A stretch of DNA of 62,973 nucleotides from an uncultured Bacteroidales bacterium (lineage in GTDB: Bacteria; Bacteroidota; Bacteroidia; Bacteroidales; Muribaculaceae): NCBI GenBank assembly GCA_947175245.1, contig CAMWLW010000004.1:1-62973 (forward strand), in the 5' to 3' direction. The notes beneath the pieces are model-generated. The model saw nothing but the letters and a program-made list of their open reading frames with translations. It was not told the DNA's origin and searched no databases. Shown piece after piece: positions 8,288 through 16,261 of the stretch; the stretch's first letter is position 1, and each line of letters opens with the position of its first letter. Made by a program: the position numbers and the translations under genes.

Positions 8288-8305
8288 CAAAGTTACGTAA
8301 ATTTG
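8288..8305. promoter_or_regulatory. Palindromic bidirectional promoter core
   Basis: The 18 bases consist of CAAAGTTA, then CG, then TAAATTTG. Read leftward the first half is TAACTTTG, serving the CYTH gene; read rightward the second half is TAAATTTG, serving the DUF5686 gene. The two -7 boxes are 2 bp apart. A TTTG at 8273-8276 may be the rightward -33 (21-base spacing). The same arrangement recurs at 58420-58437. Confidence 0.65.
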
Positions 8306-8324
8306 TCGTATGTTTTAGAGTTCT

Positions 8325-10862
8325 ATGGCTAAAAGATTGCTTTTGCTGATAACCATACTCATGACTGTCATAATAAATGCGGCAGGCTATAAAGTGAGTG
8401 TACAGGTGGTTGACTCGTTGTCAAACGAGCCGATACCCTATGCGGCACTATTCATCAAAGGCACAGGCAATGGCACACTCACTGATGATAATGGCCGTGC
8501 CGAACTCTCTATGCCCTCCCCATCATGTTTAATCAATGTGTCAATGATGGGATTTCGTCCCGGCGAGTACCGTGTGTCTGCTACCGATACTGCGACTGTC
8601 ATACGTATGATTCCTGATGGTGTACAGCTTGATGAAGTCGTAGTCAAAAAAAAGGGCGATCACTATTCAAAACGTAACAATCCGGCTGTTGCGCTTATGG
8701 AGCGGGTACGGCGCGAGGCTCCTGACAGCGATCCCGACAAGCAGCCGTATCATTCGTATAATAATTACGATAAGATTGTGTTGGCTATTAGCAATTTTGG
8801 CACTAAAGATTCAACCGAAGGTCAAAATGGTCAATCAACATTTGCCTTTCTGAACGAGTATGTCGACACTACATCGGTACCAGGCAATCCGATTCTTAAT
8901 ATATCGGTCAAAGAGAAATTCTCGACTGTCTATAACCGTTCCACGCCATCGTCTCATCGTGAGGTTATTAATGCGACCCGTCGTGTAGGCATTGACGAAA
9001 TGGTCGACCAGGCGTCAATGCAGACATTTCTTGACGATGTACTGCGTCAGATTGATATTTACGACAACGATATCAATATATTGCAGAACCGCTTTGTCAG
9101 CCCGTTATCACACATCGCCGCTGACTTTTACAAATTCTATATAACTGATACGGTCGCTGCATCGGGTGGAAATCTCGTTGAGCTGACATTCGTGCCGCGC
9201 ACTTCAAGTACATTTGGTTTTACAGGACGTTTCTACATAGCGGTCGATGATTCGTCTTATATGGTTAAACGCGCTGTGATGAGCGTTCCCGCTAATATTA
9301 ACCTGAATTTTGTCGACAATCTCCACATAACCCAAGAATACGATAAGTCACCTGATGGCAAACGTCTGAAAACACATGATGATATGTCGATGAATCTCAC
9401 CGCATTCTCTTCAAGCAGAGGACTGTATGTAAGACGCACATCGGCATTGACCGATCACTCGTTCAATGAGCCGTTTGATACCAAAGTGTTTAGTAACAAA
9501 GCACCGGTTGTTACAGTACCCTATGCGGCCCGACATGACGACGATTATTGGAAACGTATACGCCCTATACCTATCACACGTCATGAATACAGGGTGGGGG
9601 AAATGCTCACGCGCATGCGCTCACAGCCGCTCTATTATTGGAGCGAAAAGATTCTGAAGGTGCTCGTAAACGGCTACGTAGCCACATCGACAACCGACAG
9701 TAAGGTAGACCTCGGCCCGGTAAACACATTAATAAGCAGCAATGACGTTGAAGGTGTCAGATTGCGTGTCGGTGGTATGACAACCGCCAACCTTAGTCCA
9801 CGCTGGTTTGGCCGCGGCTATGTCGCATACGGTACTAAAGATAAGAAGTTGAAATATAAAGGTGAACTTGAGTATTCATTCATTGATAAAGAATACCATT
9901 CACGCGAATTTCCGATACAATCGCTGCGTCTGACTCATCTATATGATGTCGACATGATAGGGCAGCACTACATGTTCACCAATCCCGACAACGTGTTCCT
10001 GACATTCAAACGCATGAAAAACCGTCTTATGACTTATCATCGCGTCACTATGCTCGAATTTACTCACGAAATGGTCAACAACCTGACATTCAGCGCGACT
10101 ATAAAAAACGAGCGCCAGGAAGCCACTGAATTTGTCCCGTTCAGAACAATAGGTGGTACTGTATTCTCTCACTATAACTCATCTACTCTCAAATTATCGG
10201 TCAGATACGCGCCGGGCGAGAAGTTTTTCCAGACTAAGACCTATCGTGTCCCCGTGAACCTTGATGCACCGATATTTCTACTCGAACACACTTACGGGCC
10301 GAAGAACTTTGCAGGTAATACGTTTGAAACCAACTGTACTGAAGCGAGTGTTCAGAAACGCTTCTGGTTTTCGGCTTTCGGCTTTCTTGATTGTATAGTC
10401 AAGGGTGGGCACGTATGGTCGGCTACACCCTATCCGTCATTGTTGCTGCCCAATGCCAACCTCTCGTACACAATCCAGCCTGAGAGCTTCGCGTTGATGG
10501 ATCCTTTAGAGTTCATCAGCGACAGCTATGTATCGTGCGACCTTACATACTGGGCTAATGGAACGATACTTAACTACATTCCTTTAATCAAACGCTTGAA
10601 GCTGCGCGAAGTGTTCGCATTCCGAGGCTATCTTGGCTCTCTCAGTGATAAAAACACACCGTCTCTTGAAAACGGGCTGTACGAATTCCCTGCACTCGCG
10701 CTGGCTACACCTATGCACGGTCGACCATACATGGAAGCCAGCGTCGGCCTTGATAATGTATTCAAATGTCTGCGCATTGATTACGTCTGGCGACTTAGCT
10801 ACCGACACACTCCGGGTATAGACCGCTCGGGACTACGCATCGCGTTCCATGTCACATTCTAA
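8325..10862 (+). CDS. DUF5686 family outer-membrane protein with carboxypeptidase-like regulatory domain
   Basis: 845 residues. A signal peptide (about 1-20) precedes a beta-sandwich carboxypeptidase-regulatory-like domain (about 23-100: VSVQVVDSLSNEPIPYAALF through GVQLDEVVVKK), which is the N-terminal module also found in TonB-dependent receptors. The remainder (about 110-845) matches the pattern of DUF5686 proteins: an extended region with GFTGRFYIAVDDSSYMVKRA, then a C-terminal half dominated by alternating aromatic strands ending in RIAFHVTF, as expected of an outer-membrane beta-barrel. No plug or TonB box is seen. Function in the family is unknown; a surface or transport role is inferred. 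Confidence 0.8.
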   Translation: MAKRLLLLITILMTVIINAAGYKVSVQVVDSLSNEPIPYAALFIKGTGNGTLTDDNGRAELSMPSPSCLINVSMMGFRPGEYRVSATDTATVIRMIPDGVQLDEVVVKKKGDHYSKRNNPAVALMERVRREAPDSDPDKQPYHSYNNYDKIVLAISNFGTKDSTEGQNGQSTFAFLNEYVDTTSVPGNPILNISVKEKFSTVYNRSTPSSHREVINATRRVGIDEMVDQASMQTFLDDVLRQIDIYDNDINILQNRFVSPLSHIAADFYKFYITDTVAASGGNLVELTFVPRTSSTFGFTGRFYIAVDDSSYMVKRAVMSVPANINLNFVDNLHITQEYDKSPDGKRLKTHDDMSMNLTAFSSSRGLYVRRTSALTDHSFNEPFDTKVFSNKAPVVTVPYAARHDDDYWKRIRPIPITRHEYRVGEMLTRMRSQPLYYWSEKILKVLVNGYVATSTTDSKVDLGPVNTLISSNDVEGVRLRVGGMTTANLSPRWFGRGYVAYGTKDKKLKYKGELEYSFIDKEYHSREFPIQSLRLTHLYDVDMIGQHYMFTNPDNVFLTFKRMKNRLMTYHRVTMLEFTHEMVNNLTFSATIKNERQEATEFVPFRTIGGTVFSHYNSSTLKLSVRYAPGEKFFQTKTYRVPVNLDAPIFLLEHTYGPKNFAGNTFETNCTEASVQKRFWFSAFGFLDCIVKGGHVWSATPYPSLLLPNANLSYTIQPESFALMDPLEFISDSYVSCDLTYWANGTILNYIPLIKRLKLREVFAFRGYLGSLSDKNTPSLENGLYEFPALALATPMHGRPYMEASVGLDNVFKCLRIDYVWRLSYRHTPGIDRSGLRIAFHVTF

Positions 10863-10912
10863 ACCGAATTGAATGAGAGCGAAATGTTTTAATTAAAAAT
10901 GTTAAATCATTC

Positions 10913-10943
10913 TTTGTTTAAAATGTAAATTATTGTAACTTTG
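10913..10943 (+). promoter_or_regulatory. Promoter TTTG-N19-TAACTTTG upstream of sppA
   Basis: TTTG at 10913-10916 and TAACTTTG at 10936-10943 with the exact 19-base spacing. The box ends 6 bases before the ATG of a short leader reading frame (10950) and 86 bases before sppA. Confidence 0.75.
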
Positions 10944-10949
10944 TGGAGA

Positions 10950-11033
10950 ATGTATACTAAAATGATACAGTATACACGGTATACAACATATAGTCAACAA
11001 ATTACATCAAATATAAAAGCGTCTGCGTTATGA
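10950..11033 (+). CDS. Putative 27-residue leader peptide coupled to sppA
   Basis: An ATG 6 bases after the -7 box opens a 27-codon frame beginning MYTKMIQYT and rich in Tyr, Thr and Gln. Its TGA stop overlaps the sppA start as ATGA. It is not in frame with sppA. Position and overlap suggest a leaderless upstream reading frame that delivers ribosomes to sppA. The peptide has no recognisable domain, and a frame of this length could arise by chance, so it is a candidate only. Confidence 0.35.
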   Translation: MYTKMIQYTRYTTYSQQITSNIKASAL

Positions 11034-12805
11034 TGAAACGTTTCATTTCAGCTTTGTTAGGTTCGCTTGCCGCAATATGGATTTCGGTAATCCTGCTTTT
11101 CTTTCTCCTGATACTGTTTATAGCTGCGATAATATCCAACTCATTTAACTCACAGACGGTAGCATTATCGTTTAAGGACAAGAGCATTTTATATGTTGAG
11201 CTGGCCGGCAGCTTTGCTGAACGTCCTACCGAATCAGACCTAATGGCCGAGCTATACGGTTCACAGGATGTCACTATTCCACTCAATAACCTGATCGGTT
11301 CGATCTCGGCCGCTGCCGATGATGATAAAATTGAGGGTATATTCCTTGACTGTAAGGGTAGTTCGGATGGTATCGCCCAGCGCACCGAATTGATTGAAGC
11401 TCTCGAAAAATTCAAATTGTCGGGCAAATGGATTGTCGCTTATGCAGATTCTTACACGCAGGGCGACTACTACATTGCGACCACAGCCGATGAAATCTAT
11501 CTCAATCCCGTCGGGATGCTCGACATTCACGGCATCTCGGCTACCACAATGTTCTACAAAGGACTGCTTGACAAACTTGGTATCGAAATGCAGATTATCA
11601 AAGTCGGTACATTCAAGAGCGCAGTCGAACCTTTTATTCTCACTTCGGCTTCCGAGCCCAGTAAGCTCCAGCAACAGGTATTCCTGGATAACATTTGGGA
11701 CGTTGTCACCGAGCAGATATCTCTAAGCCGCGATATCCCTGTTGAGGATATAAACATATTGGCCGACAGCATGATGCTCACATTCAATCCGAGCGACTAT
11801 ATAGACTATAAATTTATCGATGGACTGAAGTATCGCCGTGAGGTTATTGACATGTTGAAGTCGAGAACCGATATTGACGAGGATAAGGATCTGCGACTTA
11901 TATCACCTGCCGATTATGTTCTGGTGGCCGATGTGCCACATACAAAACGCAATGATAACCGCATCGCTGTACTCTATGCTGTCGGTGATATCGTTGACGA
12001 AGGTAACAGCGGAATTGTAGCATCGACCATTGTACCTCAGATTCTCAAACTTAAAGAAAACAAGAAAATTGACGGTCTTATTCTTCGAGTTAACTCGGGT
12101 GGCGGCAGTGCTTTTGCGTCCGAGCAGATTTGGGAAGCACTCGAGGAGTTCAAGAAGACGGGGCGCCCGTTCTATGTTTCGATGAGTGATTATGCAGCAT
12201 CGGGCGGCTATTACATATCATCAGGCGCTGACCGCATTTATGCTGATCCGACCACGCTTACAGGTTCAATCGGCATTTTTGGAATGATACCTTGTGCCAA
12301 AGAGTTAATGAATGATAAGCTCGGCATTACCACCGACAACGTCAGCACCAATCTCAACGGTGACTTCCCGACTCTGATGGAACCGATGACACCGTTCCAG
12401 CGTGAAGCAATGCAACGTGAGATCAATCGTGGCTATGAGACATTTGTAGGGCGATGCGCACAAGGTCGCCACATGCCGGTCGATTCTATTCTCGCTATCG
12501 CCGAGGGACGCGTGTGGGACGGTCAGTCGGCACTCCGTATAGGATTGGTTGACCGTCTCGGCTCACTCAGCACAGCCATTGCCGATATGGCGTATGAATT
12601 GGATTTCGGTGACAAATATTGTGTTATCGAGTATCCCGATCCAACGCCCACATTCTGGGAGGCGGTGGCCGGATCTGAAGTAAAGATGAAAGAGCGCATC
12701 ATACGTCAGGAGCTGGGAGACTCATACATGTTATATAAACGCATAGATTACATACGCAACGCTGCACACATACAGTGCCGCATGGAGGACATAGTAATTG
12801 AATAA
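11030..12805 (+). CDS. sppA: Signal peptide peptidase SppA, 67K type
   Basis: 591 residues, inner-membrane anchored by one helix (about 8-37), with two tandem ClpP/crotonase-fold halves like E. coli protease IV. The general-base lysine is in VGTFKSAVEPF of the first half; the nucleophilic serine is in YAASGGYYISS of the second half, and the oxyanion glycines lie in VNSGGGSAFASEQIW. It degrades cleaved signal peptides in the membrane. Length and domain order are those of the long-form family. The downstream lpxK gene follows by 20 bases and is probably cotranscribed. Confidence 0.95.
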   Translation: MMKRFISALLGSLAAIWISVILLFFLLILFIAAIISNSFNSQTVALSFKDKSILYVELAGSFAERPTESDLMAELYGSQDVTIPLNNLIGSISAAADDDKIEGIFLDCKGSSDGIAQRTELIEALEKFKLSGKWIVAYADSYTQGDYYIATTADEIYLNPVGMLDIHGISATTMFYKGLLDKLGIEMQIIKVGTFKSAVEPFILTSASEPSKLQQQVFLDNIWDVVTEQISLSRDIPVEDINILADSMMLTFNPSDYIDYKFIDGLKYRREVIDMLKSRTDIDEDKDLRLISPADYVLVADVPHTKRNDNRIAVLYAVGDIVDEGNSGIVASTIVPQILKLKENKKIDGLILRVNSGGGSAFASEQIWEALEEFKKTGRPFYVSMSDYAASGGYYISSGADRIYADPTTLTGSIGIFGMIPCAKELMNDKLGITTDNVSTNLNGDFPTLMEPMTPFQREAMQREINRGYETFVGRCAQGRHMPVDSILAIAEGRVWDGQSALRIGLVDRLGSLSTAIADMAYELDFGDKYCVIEYPDPTPTFWEAVAGSEVKMKERIIRQELGDSYMLYKRIDYIRNAAHIQCRMEDIVIE

Positions 12806-12825
12806 CGCCCCATATACCATTCACG

Positions 12826-13923
12826 ATGGCACGCAACAAATTCGTAGAAAAAGCATTACTGTTACCCATGTCGAAAGTTTACGGCATGGTAACCGGACTG
12901 CGCAATTGCTTTTTCAACTGGGGTATATTCAAGCAGCGTACATTTGACGTTCCAGTTGTAGTCGTGGGAAATATAGCTGTCGGAGGTTCGGGAAAGACAC
13001 CGCATGTCGAATACATTGTCGATGCATTAAAAAACAGCTATAAAATCGGTGTGCTGAGCCGCGGCTATAAGCGCCATACACGTGGATTCATCCTCGCGAG
13101 CCAACGGTCTACACCGCTTGACATCGGTGATGAGCCATACCAGATATATCAAAAGTATGGCAATCGCGTCACGGTAGCCGTGTGTGAGGATCGTTGCAAG
13201 GGCATCGAAGAGCTGTTGAAACTAAATAACGGTATCAATCTTATTATACTTGACGACGCATTTCAACATCGGTATGTCAAGCCGACTGTTTCGATTGTGC
13301 TCACCGAGTTTAACCGTCCTATCTTTTTTGACAAGATGCTACCGCTCGGTCACCTGCGCGAGTCACAACGTGCACGTTATCGTGCCGACATGGTGGTCGT
13401 TACTAAATGCCCCGAGTCGATAAAACCGGTTGAATACCGCATTTTCAAGAACCATCTGTCGCTATACCCGTATCAGAAGCTGTTCTTCTCGAGATTCAAG
13501 TACAGTACACTCAAACCCGTGTTCCCTGACAATGCGCGTCAAGTACCTTATCTGGAATATCTCAGTGATCAGGATCGTATACTTGCATTGTCGGGCATAG
13601 CAAATCCAAAACCGTTCGTCAGGTATATAAAGAGCTTTAAGCCTCTTGTCAAAGTTCAGGTTTTTCCTGACCATCATAACTTTTCGCGCAAGGATCTTGA
13701 CCTTATACAACGTCGTTTTGACAGCATTAAAGCCCGTCACAAGTACATCATTACGACCGAAAAAGATGCTGTCCGACTCGCTAACAACCCATATTTCCCG
13801 CCGGCTTTGCGCCCGTTCATATTCTATTTGCCGATTAAGGTTGAGTTTGACAATAATACCGACGATACATTTGTAGCTGACCTCAAAAAGATGATAAACC
13901 AGAACTCAAGAAGCGACAGCTGA
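12826..13923 (+). CDS. lpxK: Tetraacyldisaccharide 4'-kinase LpxK
   Basis: 365 residues. The enzyme phosphorylates the 4' position of the lipid A disaccharide precursor at the inner membrane, a late step in lipid A synthesis. A hydrophobic N-terminal segment (KALLLPMSKVYGMV) precedes the P-loop in VVVVGNIAVGGSGKTP (about 47-62), and further hallmarks are SRGYKR, GDEPYQI, ILDDAFQHR and LPLGHLRE-like (MLPLGHLRESQ). The C-terminal TTEKDAVRL is also conserved. It is second in the sppA transcription unit. Bacteroidota lipid A usually loses the 4'-phosphate later, but the kinase is still needed. Confidence 0.96.
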   Translation: MARNKFVEKALLLPMSKVYGMVTGLRNCFFNWGIFKQRTFDVPVVVVGNIAVGGSGKTPHVEYIVDALKNSYKIGVLSRGYKRHTRGFILASQRSTPLDIGDEPYQIYQKYGNRVTVAVCEDRCKGIEELLKLNNGINLIILDDAFQHRYVKPTVSIVLTEFNRPIFFDKMLPLGHLRESQRARYRADMVVVTKCPESIKPVEYRIFKNHLSLYPYQKLFFSRFKYSTLKPVFPDNARQVPYLEYLSDQDRILALSGIANPKPFVRYIKSFKPLVKVQVFPDHHNFSRKDLDLIQRRFDSIKARHKYIITTEKDAVRLANNPYFPPALRPFIFYLPIKVEFDNNTDDTFVADLKKMINQNSRSDS

Positions 13924-13934
13924 GTGTCTGCAAC

Positions 13935-13985
13935 TTGATTGGGGTGACGCGGTCAATCAACAATAATATGCCTTCGGGCGTTGAT
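13935..13985 (+). other. Competing hairpins upstream of the purine nucleoside phosphorylase gene
   Basis: TTGATTG (13935-13941) pairs perfectly with CAATCAA (13954-13960). The overlapping ATCAAC (13956-13961) can instead pair with GTTGAT (13980-13985), which directly follows a GCC-TTCG-GGC tetraloop hairpin (13970-13979). The two pairings are mutually exclusive. No U-run follows, so this is not a standard terminator. No -7 box is visible in the 101 bases before the start. Confidence 0.45.
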
Positions 13986-14024
13986 AATAAGTCCATATAA
14001 TTCAAACCTAAATTATACGTAATC

Positions 14025-14837
14025 ATGTTAGAAAAGATCAATCAGACAGCCGACTTTATCAAGTCAAAGGTTAACGATATGCCTCATATCGCCATCATAC
14101 TCGGTACCGGTCTCGGTGCTCTTGTCGACCATATTGACGATAAGCAGTACATACCCTATAGTGAAATACCCAATTTCCCGATCTCTACTGTAGAGGGCCA
14201 CAGTGGCAACTTGATTTTCGGTACACTCGGTGGCAAGCGCGTTATGGCCATGCAAGGTCGTTTCCACTACTACGAAGGCTATGACATGAAGCAGGTGACA
14301 TTCCCTGTTCGCGTCATGAAAGCTCTCGGTGTAGAGACACTCTTTGTGTCAAACGCTGCCGGCGGTATGAATAAGGATTTTGTCGTAGGTGACGTCATGG
14401 TTATCACCGACCATATCAACCTGTTCCCCGAAAATCCCCTCCGTGGAAAGAATTATAATGAACTCGGCCCGCGTTTCCCTGCAATGACCGAACCATACAG
14501 CAAGAAATTTATCGCTATGGCCGATGAGATTGCTGCCGAGAAAGCTATACGTCTGATGCACGGCGTGTATGTAGGTACTCCCGGCCCGACATTTGAGACT
14601 CCGGCCGAGTATGAATATTTCCGTATCATCGGTGGCGATGCCGTAGGTATGTCGACAGTACCCGAAGTCATAGTCGCCAAGCATGCCGACATGCAGGTAT
14701 TTGGTGTCTCGGTAATCACCGACCTCGGTGGTAAAGATATCACTGAAGTACCGTCTCATGAGGAAGTTCAGAAAGCAGCCATTGTGGCACAACCCAAGGT
14801 TGTCGAAATTATCAAAGAGCTTGTTGCCCGTATCTAA
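14025..14837 (+). CDS. punA: Purine-nucleoside phosphorylase (trimeric class)
   Basis: 270 residues, the usual length for the trimeric low-molecular-mass PNP family, which cleaves inosine and guanosine with phosphate in purine salvage. Visible signatures are AIILGTGLGALVDH (phosphate loop), EGHSGNLIFG, MQGRFHYYEGY, VSNAAGGMN, and the base-binding region VGMSTVPEVIVAKHADMQVFGVSVITD. Thr/Pro residues around PTFETPAEY are also conserved. The next gene, thiL, begins about 20 bases later and is likely cotranscribed. The leader region has competing hairpins (see separate entry). Confidence 0.95.
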   Translation: MLEKINQTADFIKSKVNDMPHIAIILGTGLGALVDHIDDKQYIPYSEIPNFPISTVEGHSGNLIFGTLGGKRVMAMQGRFHYYEGYDMKQVTFPVRVMKALGVETLFVSNAAGGMNKDFVVGDVMVITDHINLFPENPLRGKNYNELGPRFPAMTEPYSKKFIAMADEIAAEKAIRLMHGVYVGTPGPTFETPAEYEYFRIIGGDAVGMSTVPEVIVAKHADMQVFGVSVITDLGGKDITEVPSHEEVQKAAIVAQPKVVEIIKELVARI

Positions 14838-14857
14838 AATTGGAAGCAACGGTATTT

Positions 14858-15910
14858 ATGGAAACTAAAGCAACCGAAATATCAACGCTTGGTGAGTTTG
14901 GTCTCATAGATCGACTCACCAAGGATATTAAACTCAATAACGAATCATCATTGCGTGGAGTAGGTGATGACTGTGCCGTCATGCACTATCCCGACACCGA
15001 GGTTCTCGCCAGCACCGACTTGTTGCTCGAGGGAGTGCATTTTGATCTCACGTACATGCCGCTTAAACACCTCGGCTACAAGGCCGCCGTGGTAAATTTC
15101 TCCGACATCTATGCAATGAATGGTACCCCGCGCCAGATTACAGTCTCACTCGGCATTTCAAAACGCTTTACAGTTGAGCATATCGACAAACTGTACAGCG
15201 GCATTAAGCTTGCTTGTGAAATCTATGGCGTTGATCTTGTAGGTGGTGATACCACAGCGTCTCGTCAAGGATTGGTAATAAGTATCACCTGTATAGGCGA
15301 CGCGCCTAAAGACAAAATCGTATATCGCGACGGAGCCAAAGACACTGACCTGATTTGCGTGTCAGGTGACCTCGGTGCTGCATATATGGGCCTTCAGCTT
15401 CTTGAACGCGAAAAGGCTGCATCGGCTGACAAGCCTGACTTCGTACCCGAATTTGGCGGCAAGGAATATATCATCGAGCGTCAGCTCAAACCCGAAGCTC
15501 GCAAGGACATTATCGCCGAGCTTGATAAGGCCGGCATTGTGCCAACCTCGATGATGGACATATCCGACGGCTTATCGTCAGAACTGCTACATATCTGCCA
15601 CCAAAGCCACACAGGTTGTCGCGTATATGAAGACCGCATACCTATCGACTACCAGACAGCAATCATGGCCGAAGAACTTAACATGAACCTCGTGACAGCC
15701 GCTATGAACGGAGGCGAAGACTATGAGCTCCTATTCACTGTGCCTTTATACCTCCACGATAAGGTAAAGGAATTGCCAGGTGTGAAGATAATCGGACACA
15801 TGACCAAAGAGGAACTTGGCTGTGCAATGATTACACGCGATGGCGAGTCTGAAATACCTATCAAAGCTCAGGGTTGGAATCACATGGCCCCAACATCAAC
15901 AACTGAGTGA
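14858..15910 (+). CDS. thiL: Thiamine-monophosphate kinase ThiL
   Basis: 350 residues from the ATG at 14858. An in-frame ATG at 14840 would add six residues, but METKATEISTLGEFGLI aligns with the usual family start and GGAAG lies 12 bases upstream, so the second start is chosen. The AIR-synthase-type fold is shown by GVGDDCAVM, STDLLLEGVHFDL, NFSDIYAMNGTP, VGGDTTAS, and MDISDGLSSEL near residue 235, plus NGGEDYELLF. It phosphorylates thiamine monophosphate to the diphosphate cofactor, the final step of the pathway whose other enzymes follow after the riboswitch. It is separated from them by a strong terminator. Confidence 0.96.
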   Translation: METKATEISTLGEFGLIDRLTKDIKLNNESSLRGVGDDCAVMHYPDTEVLASTDLLLEGVHFDLTYMPLKHLGYKAAVVNFSDIYAMNGTPRQITVSLGISKRFTVEHIDKLYSGIKLACEIYGVDLVGGDTTASRQGLVISITCIGDAPKDKIVYRDGAKDTDLICVSGDLGAAYMGLQLLEREKAASADKPDFVPEFGGKEYIIERQLKPEARKDIIAELDKAGIVPTSMMDISDGLSSELLHICHQSHTGCRVYEDRIPIDYQTAIMAEELNMNLVTAAMNGGEDYELLFTVPLYLHDKVKELPGVKIIGHMTKEELGCAMITRDGESEIPIKAQGWNHMAPTSTTE

Positions 15911-15939
15911 GAATTCAAATAGACACGCTTAAATACTAA

Positions 15940-15967
15940 CAGCCGAACAAATGTTCGGCTGTTTTTT
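15940..15967 (+). terminator. Rho-independent terminator after thiL
   Basis: CAGCCGAACA pairs perfectly with TGTTCGGCTG across a 2-base gap (15940-15961) and is followed by six T residues. Confidence 0.92.
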
Positions 15968-15977
15968 ATTATACATG

Positions 15978-16008
15978 TTTGCTTATTCAGCAATTTTAAC
16001 TACCTTTG
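15978..16008 (+). promoter_or_regulatory. Promoter TTTG-N19-TACCTTTG of the thiamine operon
   Basis: TTTG at 15978-15981 and TACCTTTG at 16001-16008 with exactly 19 bases between. Transcription should begin near 16015, just ahead of the riboswitch. Confidence 0.82.
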
Positions 16009-16027
16009 CTGCGTACATATACCAACA

Positions 16028-16128
16028 AGGCTTTTAGGGGTGCTTGATTTTGCATTATAAAATGCTGTATCAGGCTGAGATTAGACCCATTGAACCTGGG
16101 CGGGTAATGCCGCCGAGGAATTGACAAC
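16028..16128 (+). ncRNA. TPP riboswitch (THI element)
   Basis: The conserved blocks appear in order: AGGGGTGC (16036-16043), GGCTGAGATTAGACCC (16073-16087 region), TTGAACCTG (16090-16098), GGGTAATGCC (16102-16111) and CGAGGAA (16114-16120). These are the pyrimidine-sensing and pyrophosphate-sensing helices of the thi box. It controls the thiD-thiF operon. Downstream, CCGGCCGTTGC (16138-16148) can pair with GCGACGGCCGG (16219-16229), a likely part of the expression platform. Confidence 0.95.
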
Positions 16129-16137
16129 GCCATTCGT

Positions 16138-16229
16138 CCGGCCGTTGCCTGTGCTGTCAAGGATTCTCTTATTCTTTCCCCGTTGGAAGTTTTTTATGAG
16201 GATATGTGACAATCACCAGCGACGGCCGG
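16138..16229 (+). promoter_or_regulatory. Long-range stem, probable riboswitch expression platform
   Basis: Eleven bases at 16138-16148 pair with 16219-16229 (one G-U). The 3' arm lies inside a short upstream reading frame and ends 28 bases before the thiD ATG. No U-run follows, so control of translation initiation is more likely than termination. Confidence 0.5.
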
Positions 16230-16261
16230 TGGCGTGTTTAATGTCATTAAAAGTCTCATGA
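16196..16261 (+). CDS. Putative 21-residue upstream reading frame coupled to thiD
   Basis: ATG at 16196 opens a 21-codon frame (begins MRICDNHQ) whose TGA stop overlaps the thiD ATG as ATGA. GGAAG lies about 9 bases before the start. The 3' arm of the putative expression-platform stem is inside it. If translated, it could couple riboswitch state to thiD translation. It may be fortuitous. Confidence 0.3.
   Translation: MRICDNHQRRPVACLMSLKVS

Noticed and set aside
7963-8349. 128-codon plus-strand frame through the CYTH gene
   Set aside because: It runs antisense through CYTH and across the bidirectional promoter.
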